Notes: a model not told the origin generated them from the letters alone. A stretch of DNA of 64,000 bases from Trinickia soli (GCF_002879855.1 NZ_PNYB01000002.1:248001-312000); one strand, 5' to 3'; counted from the first letter of the stretch, positions 21,592 through 29,952 are shown. Program-made: numbers and translations.

Positions 21592-22581
21592 TCAAGCCCG
21601 CACGTCAAGCACGGCCGCCCCTGCCAGGCGCCCTTCCCGCAAGTCGGCCAGCGCTCGATTTGCTTCGGCCAAAGGGTATACCGTGGTCTCGATCTCGAGC
21701 GGGACTTCGTCGGCGAGTTTCATGAACGCATGGCCGTCCTCGCGCGTGAGATTCGCCACGGAAACAATTCGACGTTCGCCCCACAAATCGTCGTACGGAA
21801 ACGAGGGAATGTCGCTCATATGAATGCCGCCGCATACGACGATGCCCCCTTTGACCAGCGCATGCAATGCGATTGGCACAAGCGCGCCCACCGGGGCGAA
21901 AATCAGCGCGGCGTCGAGCGGCTGCGGCGCGGGCTCGGTGCTTGAGCCGGCCCAGTGTGCCCCGAGACGCCGCGCGAGCGCCTGCGCCGCCGTATCGCCG
22001 GGACGCGTGAACGCATAGACTTCGCGCCCCTGATGACGCGCCACTTGCGCGACGATGTGAGCAGCCGCGCCAAACCCGTAGATACCGATGCGCCTTGCGT
22101 CGCCCGCCATCGACAACGACCGATAGCCGATCAGGCCGGCGCACAGTAGCGGCGCCGCCTCCCGATCGTCATAGCGCTGCGGCAAGCGAAAACAATAGCG
22201 GCTGTCGGCGACGGTGCGTTCGGCGTAGCCGCCGTCGATCGTATAACCCGTGAACTGGGGCGCGTCACAGAGATTCTCCCTTCCTCGCCCGCAATATGTG
22301 CAATGCCCGCACGTTCGGCCGAGCCACGGCACGCCGACGCGGTCGCCGACCGAAAATGCGCTGACGCCTGCGCCGATCGCCGCCACGACGCCGACGATCT
22401 CGTGCCCCGGCACGAGCGGCGTTTTCGGCTGTGTCAGTTCGCCATCCACGACATGCAGATCGGTGCGACATACGCCGCACGCATGGACATCGATCAACAA
22501 CTGGCCGGGCTCCGGCCTTGGATCGGCCAGCTCGCGCAATTGCAACACCGGCGAATGCCCATCGAAAACCATCGCTCGCAT
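21592..22581 (-). CDS. Zinc-dependent alcohol dehydrogenase (MDR family)
   Basis: NAD(P)-dependent medium-chain dehydrogenase of 329 residues. Catalytic-zinc region: ACGVCRTDLHVVDGEL and GHEIVGVV. Structural-zinc cysteines are in CGHCTYCGRGRENLCDAP. The Rossmann segment is IGIYGFGAAAHIVAQVA. The ATG at 22581 has a strong GGGAGG ribosome binding site, so the longer frame upstream is discarded. It resembles the YahK/AdhP-like enzymes; the substrate is not predictable. It is convergent with fnr (40 bases between stops). A second enzyme of this superfamily is at 45040. Confidence 0.92.
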   Translation of the reverse strand: MRAMVFDGHSPVLQLRELADPRPEPGQLLIDVHACGVCRTDLHVVDGELTQPKTPLVPGHEIVGVVAAIGAGVSAFSVGDRVGVPWLGRTCGHCTYCGRGRENLCDAPQFTGYTIDGGYAERTVADSRYCFRLPQRYDDREAAPLLCAGLIGYRSLSMAGDARRIGIYGFGAAAHIVAQVARHQGREVYAFTRPGDTAAQALARRLGAHWAGSSTEPAPQPLDAALIFAPVGALVPIALHALVKGGIVVCGGIHMSDIPSFPYDDLWGERRIVSVANLTREDGHAFMKLADEVPLEIETTVYPLAEANRALADLREGRLAGAAVLDVRA

Positions 22582-22859
22582 TTGCGTACCTCCCAGTGTG
22601 TTGGGTCGAGCCATGCGCCGATCCGGCGCCGGGAATCGGGCACCGGGCACCGGGCTCCGACTATCGGCGCCTCTGCTCATTGCCCATTTCAGCGCACGCC
22701 GTCGGCCAGAACTTGACCCAAAGCAAGGTTGACGGGTGCCGTCCGCGCGATGATTGACTTTAACGAAGCGACGCCGGCAACGCCAGGCAGGCCTTCGGCT
22801 TCGAACAAAAACGCAAATCGACCTGAACCGAGGAAGCAGTACGAGGAGAGGACACGACG

Positions 22860-23222
22860 ATGCGCATCACTATCCATCTCAGTACGTTCGACGAAATCAA
22901 TCCCTGCGCGTATGCGATCGTCTGGATCGATCGCGACGCGCGGAAATGGTCGCGCGAGAGCCACTATGGCCTGGATTTGCCCACTTGGGGCATAGTCGAG
23001 GTACAGCCCGGACTGACGCGTTTATGCGATCCGCACGATGGCACTGCGATTTGCGATCTGGACGGTTTCGATCTTCAGCGCAAGGACGGCCCGTTTGAGG
23101 GCGAAACCGGTTCGGCGCAATGGTGCGGCAACCGATCCCGTGGCCATTGGCACGTGCAGTGCATCGACGATGAGACTACCCTGGCAGAACACGGCGTCTT
23201 TGCCGACGACGACAGCCTCTGA
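22860..23222 (+). CDS. Small hypothetical protein, 120 residues
   Basis: Not recognised. The ATG at 22860 has a good ribosome binding site (GAGGAGAGG). The product is acidic and soluble, with six scattered cysteines and several tryptophans (WIDRDARKWSRESHYGLDLPTW, SAQWCGNRSRGHWHVQC), and no signal peptide or membrane segment. It is preceded by 278 bases without a gene and followed by the 13-bp tandem repeat at 23255. Its convergent neighbour is the FAH-family hydrolase. Coding is likely from the ribosome binding site and composition, but function is unknown. Confidence 0.6.
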   Translation: MRITIHLSTFDEINPCAYAIVWIDRDARKWSRESHYGLDLPTWGIVEVQPGLTRLCDPHDGTAICDLDGFDLQRKDGPFEGETGSAQWCGNRSRGHWHVQCIDDETTLAEHGVFADDDSL

Positions 23223-23254
23223 GCGACGCCGCATCAGTGGTCGTATCGACAGCC

Positions 23255-23319
23255 GTGTTCAACGGCGGTGTTCAACGGCGGTGTTCAACTGCGGTGTTCA
23301 ACTGCGGTGTTCAACTGCG
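23255..23319. repeat. Five tandem copies of a 13-bp unit
   Basis: GTGTTCAACGGCG occurs twice, followed by GTGTTCAACTGCG three times, end to end without gaps. The array lies between two convergent genes, 33 bases after the stop of the 120-residue protein. Confidence 0.95.
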
Positions 23320-23365
23320 GACGCGCATCCGCGCCCCGCAGCTGTGTATATCAGGCATGTTGAGC

Positions 23366-24214
23366 TTATTGCGCGGCGACCGTCCGCTGCAACTGCTCGC
23401 CCAGCCCGCTGATCCCCAACCGGATCGTCTGCCCCGCCTTCAGGTAGACCGGTGTCGGCTTGATACCGAGCCCGACGCCGGGCGGCGTGCCGGTGGAGAT
23501 GACATCGCCGGGCTGCAGGCTCATGCAGCGGCTCAGATAGGCGACGAGCTCAGCGACGCCAAAAATCATCGTGCGCGTATTGCCGTTTTGATAGCGATGG
23601 CCGTCCACCTCGAGCCACAAATCCAACTGCTGAGGGTCGGCCACCTCGTCGCGCGTGACGAGCCACGGACCGATCGGGCCGAATGTGTCGAAGCCTTTGC
23701 CCTTGTCCCACTGGCCGCCGCGTTCGATCTGCCATTCGCGCTCCGACACGTCGTTGACGACGCAATAGCCGGCCACGTGATCGAGCGCGTCTGCCGCATC
23801 GACGTTCTTGCACGGCTTGCCGATCACCACACCGAGCTCGACCTCCCAGTCGGTCTTGTTCGAACCGCGCGGGATTTCGACGTTGTCGTTCGGCCCGACG
23901 ATCGCGCTCGTCCACTTGTTGAAGACTACGGGCTCCGTCGGCACCGGCAGATTCGATTCGGCCGCGTGGTCGGCATAGTTCAGACCGATACAAACCATCT
24001 TTCCCACCCGACCGACGCATGCGCCCAGACGCACGCCCTCGGGCGCGCGCGGCAACGTCGACGTATCGAGCGCGCGCAGCCGGGCGAGACCGGCATCGGA
24101 CAGCACGTCGCCGGCAATGTCGTCCACCACCGCCGAAAGATCGCGCACGATGCCGTCGGCATCGACCAAGCCCGGCTTTTCCTGGCCCTTCGGGCCGAAT
24201 CGAAGCAGTTTCAT
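23366..24214 (-). CDS. Fumarylacetoacetate hydrolase (FAH) family protein
   Basis: Probable metal-dependent C-C hydrolase or lyase acting on a 2,4-diketo acid, of the group often annotated ureidoglycolate lyase or 2,4-diketo-3-deoxy-L-fuconate hydrolase. It has 282 residues. FAH motifs are CIGLNYADHAAE, metal ligands E124 and E126 in DWEVELGVVIG, D155 in VVNDVSEREWQ, and STGTPPGVGLG near the C-terminus. The ATG at 24214 begins MKLLRFGPKGQEKPG, the classic family N-terminus. A divergent IclR gene suggests local control. No other sugar-acid pathway gene is adjacent, so the pathway is open. Confidence 0.9.
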   Translation of the reverse strand: MKLLRFGPKGQEKPGLVDADGIVRDLSAVVDDIAGDVLSDAGLARLRALDTSTLPRAPEGVRLGACVGRVGKMVCIGLNYADHAAESNLPVPTEPVVFNKWTSAIVGPNDNVEIPRGSNKTDWEVELGVVIGKPCKNVDAADALDHVAGYCVVNDVSEREWQIERGGQWDKGKGFDTFGPIGPWLVTRDEVADPQQLDLWLEVDGHRYQNGNTRTMIFGVAELVAYLSRCMSLQPGDVISTGTPPGVGLGIKPTPVYLKAGQTIRLGISGLGEQLQRTVAAQ

Positions 24215-24415
24215 TGTGTTGCTGTTCCTCAAGATGGATGAAACGGATGGCGTCGGCAAGATGCAACGATGCAGCCTCGTCATGCCCCCCGTGCGGTGGC
24301 TGACGAGGCTGCGCCTTCGCTATGCTGCGGGTTGCTACAGTCAGTCACTACGATTTCTGCTCGCCGAAGCCGTTCGCAAGTGACAGCGTTTGCGCCGGCC
24401 GGCATAATTCGTTTG

Positions 24416-24440
24416 CGTATGAACGCAATATTCATATACG
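24416..24440. promoter_or_regulatory. AT-rich inverted repeat, candidate IclR operator
   Basis: TATGAA (24418-24423) and TTCATA (24431-24436) are separated by seven bases; flanking CG and ACG extend the symmetry imperfectly. It stands in an AT-rich pocket within an otherwise GC-rich region, between the FAH and IclR genes, about 75 bases before the IclR start. An AAGGAG at 24455-24460 lies just downstream. Confidence 0.45.
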
Positions 24441-24510
24441 GACGATCATACATCAAGGAGATCGATCATCGTGTACCCTTCAGTCCCCACGCCGTGAGGC
24501 AGCGACGCCA

Positions 24511-25329
24511 GTGAAGCCAGCCAAGCCATCCACCGCGAACGAAGTCCATCCGGACGCGACGACCGATGAAGCCGAGCGCTACCGCGCGCCCGCGCTCGAC
24601 AAAGGGCTCGACATCCTCGAACTTTTGTCTGAACAAAAAGAAGGGCTTACCCGGGCCGAGATCATGAAAGCGCTTGGCCGCAACGCGAGCGAAATCTATC
24701 GGATGCTCGAGCGGCTTGTCGCGCGCCAGTACGTCATGCGCTCGGCCGCCGGCGATCGCTATTCGTTGAGTCTCAAGCTGTTTGCGCTCGCGCATCGGCA
24801 CCCTCCCATGAACCGGTTTATCGCCGAGGCGCTGCCGGTCATGCAGGCTTTCGCCGAAACAGCCGAGCAGTCCTGTCATCTGACCGTCTATGACCGCGGC
24901 AACCTGCTCGTCATTGCACAGGTGGACGGACCAGGCACCTGGGGGCTGTCGATTCGCCTCGGTTCGCGCGTGGGCCTGATCGATACCGCGTCGGGCCAAG
25001 TCATGCTGGCCTTCCAAAGCGCAGCCGAGCGCGACCGCATGCTGGCCGAGCACACGAAGGTCAAAGGCGAAATCTCGCTCGCGGGTACCGCGCTCGCGAG
25101 CTCTTTCGCGATGATTCGCGAGCAGGGACATTTGCGCAAGGACAGCGCGCAAACTTTCGGCGTGACCGATATCACGTTCCCGATCCTCGGCCCGTCGGGG
25201 CATGCGATCGCCTCGCTGACCACGCCCTACATGCGCCGCATCGACGAATACGTCGCCCCGTCGCTCGATGATGTGACGACGATGCTCGGCACGGCCGCGC
25301 ACAAGCTGTCGATGCATGAAACGAGGTAG
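24511..25329 (+). CDS. IclR family transcription regulator
   Basis: DNA-binding regulator with an N-terminal winged helix (ALDKGLDILELLSEQKEGLTRAEIMKALGRNASEIYRMLERL) and a C-terminal effector domain (residues about 100-265; GLSIRLGSRVGLIDTASGQVMLAF, VTDITFPILGPSGHAIASLTTPY). A GTG start at 24511 preceded by GTGAGGCAGCG gives 272 residues; the frame is open much further upstream, but without a usable ATG. A far better AAGGAG at 24455 is out of frame and instead precedes a nine-codon frame (24471-24497). It probably controls the divergent FAH-family gene; the effector is unknown. Confidence 0.88.
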   Translation: MKPAKPSTANEVHPDATTDEAERYRAPALDKGLDILELLSEQKEGLTRAEIMKALGRNASEIYRMLERLVARQYVMRSAAGDRYSLSLKLFALAHRHPPMNRFIAEALPVMQAFAETAEQSCHLTVYDRGNLLVIAQVDGPGTWGLSIRLGSRVGLIDTASGQVMLAFQSAAERDRMLAEHTKVKGEISLAGTALASSFAMIREQGHLRKDSAQTFGVTDITFPILGPSGHAIASLTTPYMRRIDEYVAPSLDDVTTMLGTAAHKLSMHETR

Positions 25330-25441
25330 CGGCGGCCTGCGTCGAGTGCTCAATTTCGGGCCGGATTGGCCGTTAACACAAAGAACAAGCCGCAGAGAAC
25401 CCACACCCTACATCGTGTAGCCGCCCTTAACGACCATCGCC

Positions 25442-26950
25442 ATGAAACCAGGCACCCCCTCCGACGCGACCGGACTCGACGCGACCGGCGTCGCGCTCGC
25501 CGATTTGTTCGATCTGACGCCCACGTCGCTCTGGCTCGAAGACTACAGCCGCCTGCGCGCCTTGTTCGACACCTGGCGCGAGCAAGGCGTGGCGGATCTG
25601 CGCGCGTTCCTCGAAGCCGATTCAAGCCGCGTCGCGCAATGTTCGGCCTGCATCCGCGTGTTGAAGGTCAATCGCCGTACGCTCGAGATGTACGGCGCAC
25701 GCGATTTCGACGAGTTGTGCGCGCACCTGCACATCGTCCTGCGCGACGACATGCTCGAAGCGCACGTCGACGAACTCGTGCAGATGTGGTCGGGCAGCGC
25801 GACGTTCGAAAGCAAGAGCGTGAATTACACGCTCGGCGGCCGGCGTCTGGACATCCTGCTCAAGGGCGTCATGCTGCCGGGGCACGAAGCCTCGTGGGAT
25901 CGCGTGCTCGTCGCCATCGACGACATCACCGCACTCGAAGATGCGCGCCGACGCGTCGCCGCAAGCCAGCAGTACGCACAAGGCTTGTTCGAGCACGCGC
26001 CCGTCTCGCTCTGGATCGAAGATTTCCGGCGCATCAAAGTGCTGATCGATGAAGTACGCGAGCAAGGCATCACCGATTTCCGGACATTCACGGACGTGCA
26101 CCCCGAATTCGTCGAGCGCTGCATGGCCGAGATCGTCGTGCTGGACGTGAACCGCTACACGATCGATCTGTTCAAGGCCGACGACAAGCCTTCGCTATTG
26201 AGCCGGCTGCCCGAAGTCTTTCGTGACGACATGCGCCCTCACTTTCGCGAGCAACTGATCGAGCTGTGGGAAGGCCGGCTCTTTCAACAGCGGGAAGTGC
26301 TGAACTATTCGCTCGATGGCAGCGAAGTGCATCTGCATCTGCAGTTCTCCGTGTTTCCCGGACACGAGCAGCACTGGGACCTCGTCTTGCTTGCGCTGAC
26401 CGATATCACCGCGCGCAAGAAGGCCGAGGCGTACCTCGAATATCTGGGCAAGCATGATGTGCTGACGAAGCTGAAAAACCGTTCGTTCTATGTCGACGAG
26501 CTGAATCGCCTCGAACGCAAAGGCCCCTTCCCCGTCAGCGCGATCATCGTCGACCTCAATGATCTGAAAACCGTCAACGACCAACTCGGGCATGCGGCGG
26601 GCGACGCGCTGTTGCGGCGCGCCGGCGAAGTGCTGCTCAAGGCGATCCACAAGCCGTATCAGGCGGCGCGCATTGGCGGCGACGAATTCGCGGTGCTGCT
26701 TCCCGGCGCGAACGAGCGCGAAACGGAAGTGGTCGCCGAAAGCATTCGCCAAATTGTCGAACTGAACAATCAGTTCTATTCGGGGCCGAAATTGAGCTTC
26801 TCGATGGGCGCATCGACCTGCGACCTCGGCGAGCGCATCGAGGACATGCTGCGCGAGGCCGATGCCGCCATGTACGAAGACAAGCGTCGCCATCATGCTC
26901 CCGAAGCTTCAACCACCGCCCCTCGCCCGGTGACCACAGAAGACGCTTGA
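25442..26950 (+). CDS. Diguanylate cyclase with two tandem PAS-like sensor domains
   Basis: Makes the second messenger c-di-GMP. It has 502 residues and no membrane segment. Two related PAS-like domains, residues about 21-166 and 181-324, share SLW-EDF/Y, REQG, V-NR-T, RDDM and PGHE blocks at the same spacing, so they arose by internal duplication. The GGDEF domain covers residues about 335-480 with intact GGDEF at 412-416 and metal-binding D371. No RxxD inhibitory site precedes GGDEF, so product inhibition through that site is not expected. The stop codon lies inside the -35 box of the following tetR gene. Confidence 0.93.
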   Translation: MKPGTPSDATGLDATGVALADLFDLTPTSLWLEDYSRLRALFDTWREQGVADLRAFLEADSSRVAQCSACIRVLKVNRRTLEMYGARDFDELCAHLHIVLRDDMLEAHVDELVQMWSGSATFESKSVNYTLGGRRLDILLKGVMLPGHEASWDRVLVAIDDITALEDARRRVAASQQYAQGLFEHAPVSLWIEDFRRIKVLIDEVREQGITDFRTFTDVHPEFVERCMAEIVVLDVNRYTIDLFKADDKPSLLSRLPEVFRDDMRPHFREQLIELWEGRLFQQREVLNYSLDGSEVHLHLQFSVFPGHEQHWDLVLLALTDITARKKAEAYLEYLGKHDVLTKLKNRSFYVDELNRLERKGPFPVSAIIVDLNDLKTVNDQLGHAAGDALLRRAGEVLLKAIHKPYQAARIGGDEFAVLLPGANERETEVVAESIRQIVELNNQFYSGPKLSFSMGASTCDLGERIEDMLREADAAMYEDKRRHHAPEASTTAPRPVTTEDA

Positions 26951-26982
26951 CAATCTATCTGCTAGTAGATAGATTAGCGGGC
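26947..26982 (+). promoter_or_regulatory. tetR promoter with embedded operator
   Basis: -35 TTGACA (26947-26952) and -10 TAGATT (26970-26975) have an ideal 17-base spacing. The palindrome ATCTATCT-N6-AGATAGAT (26953-26974) fills the spacer and overlaps the -10, so a bound repressor would block RNA polymerase. The expected transcription start (about 26982) coincides with the tetR ATG at 26983, implying a leaderless message. The same operator recurs at 27598. Confidence 0.8.
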
Positions 26983-27549
26983 ATGGACACGACGAAGACG
27001 ATCCGCGAACAGATACTCGACCATGCCATCACGTTGATGATGCTGCGGGGTTACAACGGGTTCAGTTATCGGGATTTGTCGGAACTCGTCGGCGTGAAGA
27101 CATCGAGCATCCACTATTACTTTCCGTCGAAAGACGACTTGGTGCTCGAAGCCGTTCAGGCCTATACGCAGGAAGTGCAAGGCGCGGTGCAATCGATCGA
27201 TGCGTCGCTGTCTTCGCAGGCGAAGCTCGCCAGGTTCGCGAAGATGTTCGGGCGCACGCTTGGCGATGGCGATCAGATCTGCCTATGCGGCATGCTGGCG
27301 GCCGACATCGAGACGTTGCCCGAGCCGGTCCGTTTGGCAGTGCAAGCGTTTTTCAGGGCGAATGAGACCTGGCTTGCCAAGGTATTCGCAGAAGGCGCTC
27401 ATGATGGCACCGTCGCAATGGGCGTCAAGCCGGAACAGGCCGCGCGCACATTCTTTGCGGCCCTGCAAGGCGCCGGACTGACGAGTCGGCTATTCCGAAC
27501 GAGGAGCCGGCTCGATGAAGTGGGAGCATCGTTCAAGACGTCGAAGTAA
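26983..27549 (+). CDS. TetR family repressor
   Basis: It has 188 residues. The N-terminal helix-turn-helix is in residues about 10-55 (ILDHAITLMMLRGYNGF, YRDLSELVGVKTSSIHYYFPSKDDL), and the C-terminal ligand-binding helical domain is variable as usual. Three cysteines are present (one in DGDQICLCGMLAADIE gives a C-x-C), which might allow redox sensing; this is inference. Its promoter carries an operator matched in 20 of 22 positions by one upstream of ohr, so it most probably represses itself and the peroxidase gene. There is no ribosome binding site upstream of the ATG, in line with the leaderless promoter. Confidence 0.92.
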   Translation: MDTTKTIREQILDHAITLMMLRGYNGFSYRDLSELVGVKTSSIHYYFPSKDDLVLEAVQAYTQEVQGAVQSIDASLSSQAKLARFAKMFGRTLGDGDQICLCGMLAADIETLPEPVRLAVQAFFRANETWLAKVFAEGAHDGTVAMGVKPEQAARTFFAALQGAGLTSRLFRTRSRLDEVGASFKTSK

Positions 27550-27561
27550 GCAGTCGAAGCA

Positions 27562-27587
27562 AGGGCGCGGTTAGGCGCCCTATTTAT
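27562..27587 (+). terminator. Weak hairpin after tetR
   Basis: A seven-base stem, AGGGCGC with GCGCCCT, has a six-base loop followed by ATTTAT rather than a true T run. It could attenuate readthrough from tetR into the ohr promoter. Confidence 0.4.
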
Positions 27588-27594
27588 GGGTGTT

Positions 27595-27622
27595 GTTATC
27601 TATCTATAAGTAGATAGATAAC
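27595..27622. promoter_or_regulatory. Second TetR operator, upstream of ohr
   Basis: A perfect 28-base inverted repeat (12-base arms starting GTTATCTATCTA, four-base centre TAAG). The core ATCTATCT-N6-AGATAGAT at 27598-27619 matches the tetR-promoter operator in 20 of 22 positions. TATAAG (27605-27610) at its centre could be the ohr -10 box. Just downstream, ACACGTC (27621-27627) and GACGTGT (27643-27649) can form a hairpin in the leader. Confidence 0.85.
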
Positions 27623-27744
27623 ACGTCAAACCCCAATAGTTGGACGTGTAGTGGCTGAAGCAAAAGCGGTTTCATGCGGATGGCCTATCTTCTACCGGGT
27701 GGCCCGCCGCATTTCTCACACTGACCTTTGATAGGAGTTGCACC

Positions 27745-28170
27745 ATGTCGATCGAAAAAGTTCTCTACCGTGCTCATGCTCGCGCTACGGGCGGCCGTGA
27801 CGGGCGTGCCGTCGTACCCGACAGCGGTCTCGACCTGCGCTTGACGACACCCCGCGAGCTCGGAGGCGCTGGCGGTGACGGCGCCAATCCCGAGCAACTG
27901 TTCGCGGCAGGCTATAGCGCGTGCTTCATCGGCGCACTGAAGTTCGTCGCGGCGCGCGACAAAATCGCGTTGCCGCAGGATGTGTCGATCGATGGCAGCG
28001 TCGGCATCGGCCAGATTCCGAACGGCTTCGGCATCGAGGTTGAGCTCAGGATCTCGCTGCCCGGCATGGATCGCGACGCGGCACAAGCGCTGATCGAAAA
28101 GGCCCACGTCGTGTGCCCGTATTCGAACGCGACGCGCAATAACATTGACGTCACGCTCACGTTGGCCTGA
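27745..28170 (+). CDS. ohr: Organic hydroperoxide resistance protein (Ohr/OsmC family)
   Basis: Thiol peroxidase that reduces organic and fatty-acid hydroperoxides using lipoylated or other dithiol donors. It has 141 residues, with the two redox-active cysteines C60 ([12 protein letters not shown]) and C124 ([12 protein letters not shown]) in the Ohr-subgroup contexts. A strong GATAGGAG ribosome binding site precedes the ATG. Ohr genes are usually controlled by a MarR-type OhrR; none is present here, and the adjacent TetR protein with its operator seems to take that role. Confidence 0.95.
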   Translation: MSIEKVLYRAHARATGGRDGRAVVPDSGLDLRLTTPRELGGAGGDGANPEQLFAAGYSACFIGALKFVAARDKIALPQDVSIDGSVGIGQIPNGFGIEVELRISLPGMDRDAAQALIEKAHVVCPYSNATRNNIDVTLTLA

Positions 28171-28192
28171 CTTCACGGCGCGATGCAAGAGA

Positions 28193-28218
28193 AAACGCCC
28201 AGGCCTTGCGGCCTGGGC
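28193..28218 (-). terminator. Terminator for the DUF4148 gene
   Basis: A perfect nine-base stem, GCCCAGGCC (28197-28205) with GGCCTGGGC (28210-28218), is followed on the minus strand by GTTTTC. The + side lacks a T run, though it may also limit transcription from ohr. Confidence 0.8.
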
Positions 28219-28253
28219 AAAGCACCACCGGAAACTCCAGCGGCTCGGAGACC

Positions 28254-28580
28254 TTAGTTGCGTTGATAAACGTTGGGCGAGTACGAGCTCACGGCGCCAT
28301 CCTTCAGCGGGCTCCCGGCTTGCGAGGCGCCCTCCACGCTCGGGCCATAGCCGCTCGTATCGGCTTGCGCGATGCCTTGCTGCGCCTTCACGCGTTGCTC
28401 AGCCGCCTGGATATTGTCCGGATAGTGGATGCGGTCGAGCGGGTTGTAACCCGCTTGTTCGACGCGCACCAGATCGGCGCGCACTTGATCGCGCGTGACG
28501 GGCTGATTCGATTGAGCGAACGATGCAACGGGGGCGACGAGGGCGACGGCGACAGCGATTTGCTTGATGAGCGAGTTCAT
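28254..28580 (-). CDS. DUF4148 exported small protein
   Basis: It has 108 residues with a clean signal peptide ending in VASFAQS. The mature part has the DUF4148 pattern: VTRDQVRADLVRVEQAGYNP, then NIQAAEQRV and a polar C-terminus. The family is nearly confined to Burkholderiales, occurs in many copies per genome and has no known function; members are often abundant periplasmic proteins. GGAGGT precedes the ATG. It is divergent from the LysR gene with 242 bases between, so LysR control is possible but not shown. Confidence 0.9.
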   Translation of the reverse strand: MNSLIKQIAVAVALVAPVASFAQSNQPVTRDQVRADLVRVEQAGYNPLDRIHYPDNIQAAEQRVKAQQGIAQADTSGYGPSVEGASQAGSPLKDGAVSSYSPNVYQRN

Positions 28581-28822
28581 GATTACTACCTCCGGGTACT
28601 GTTCTTAGGGGCTGCGAACACCGTTGTGTGCAGCAGGTGAAGGCAGTGTAGGCTTAGGGTCTTCCCGGATAAATATGGGATTTCGGAATTCATTGGTGCG
28701 GTAGGGATAACAATCCGAAGCCGCCGCTCGCACCCGGCTGCGCAGCCTGCGAGCGCCGTGGCGCGACTTGACCGACAATTGCGGAGCGGTCAAACAGAGA
28801 ACGATACGGAGGGAGGCGGCCT

Positions 28823-29770
28823 ATGGATCGCTTCGTTGCAATGAAGGTGTTCGCGCGCGTCGTCGAATCGCACAGCTTCGTCAAGGCGGCCGAATCGCTG
28901 CAGATGGCGACGCCGCAGGTGTCGCGCATCGTCCAGGCGCTTGAGGCGCATCTGGGTGCGCGGCTGCTCAACCGTACGACGCGCAGCATCAGCGTCACGG
29001 ACGACGGCGAAGCCTATTATCAGCGCTGCATTCGCGTGCTCGCCGAAGTCGACGAGATGGAAGCCGAACTCACGCATGCGAAACTGAACCCCAAAGGGCG
29101 GCTGAAAGTGAACCTGCCTGCGCTGGTCGCCAAAATGATCATCATTCCCGCGCTGCCCGACTTCTTCGCGCGTTATCCCGACATTGAAGTCGAGATGGGT
29201 TTGAGCGATCGCCAGGTCGATATCGTCGAGGAAGGCGTCGATTGCGTCATTCGGACCGGCGACCTGGAAGATTCGGGGCTGGTGGCGCGACGCATCGGCA
29301 ACATGCGGCGCATTACGTGCGCATCGCCTGCCTACCTGGAGAAATACGGCGAGCCGAAGACCATCGAAGACTTGCACCAACATATTGGCGTCAATTACGT
29401 ATCGAGCAATACAGGGCGATTGCGGATGTGGGACTACGTCGCGAACGGCGTAGTAGAAACGGTCGAAATGCGAGGCCTGATCGCTGTGAACGACGTCGAC
29501 GCGTACGTCCAGTGCGGCCTTCATGGCCTTGGGTTGCTCAAGACTGCGATATTTCCGATCGCACATTACCTCGCCAAAGGCGAACTACGGGAAGTATTGA
29601 AGGACTATTGTTCGCCCCAGCGGCCGATCTCGATCATGTATGCGCGCGATCGGCACTTGCCGCGCAAGGTGCGCGTGTTTGCCGATTGGGTGGCGGAGTT
29701 GTTTGCGCGCGAGCCGTTGATGCAGACGCCAATCAATGCGCCGGTGAGCGTTGGCGCAGAGGCGGCCTAA
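28823..29770 (+). CDS. LysR family transcription regulator
   Basis: It has 315 residues. The N-terminal helix-turn-helix reads MKVFARVVESHSFVKAAESLQMATPQVSRIVQALEAHLGARLLNRTTRSISVTDDG, of the CrgA/DsdC-like subgroup common in Burkholderia. The C-terminal periplasmic-binding-protein-like effector domain covers residues about 90-300. A strong GGAGGGAGG ribosome binding site is present. Its neighbours (DUF4148 divergently, tRNA-Val downstream) give no pathway hint. Confidence 0.94.
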   Translation: MDRFVAMKVFARVVESHSFVKAAESLQMATPQVSRIVQALEAHLGARLLNRTTRSISVTDDGEAYYQRCIRVLAEVDEMEAELTHAKLNPKGRLKVNLPALVAKMIIIPALPDFFARYPDIEVEMGLSDRQVDIVEEGVDCVIRTGDLEDSGLVARRIGNMRRITCASPAYLEKYGEPKTIEDLHQHIGVNYVSSNTGRLRMWDYVANGVVETVEMRGLIAVNDVDAYVQCGLHGLGLLKTAIFPIAHYLAKGELREVLKDYCSPQRPISIMYARDRHLPRKVRVFADWVAELFAREPLMQTPINAPVSVGAEAA

Positions 29771-29865
29771 GGAGCATGCGCAGAAGCACAGCATGAGTGC
29801 GGCCCTGTGAGCCGCTCTGTGAGCCGTTTGGGCGCTGGCTTAATCCGGCTCGATCCGCCCCGGGA

Positions 29866-29907
29866 AAACAAAAAACCCGCATAACCGGACGGCTCGCGGG
29901 TTTTTGT
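29866..29907. terminator. Hairpin terminator after the LysR gene, probably bidirectional
   Basis: AAACAAAAAACCCGC pairs with GCGGGTTTTTGTTT (one bulged A) around a 15-base loop. The A and T runs on either side let it end both LysR transcription and readthrough from the minus-strand tRNA-Val. Confidence 0.85.
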
Positions 29908-29952
29908 TTGACCGTCACGCCAGGATGCGCTGACGGGTGCATTCACGAACGA

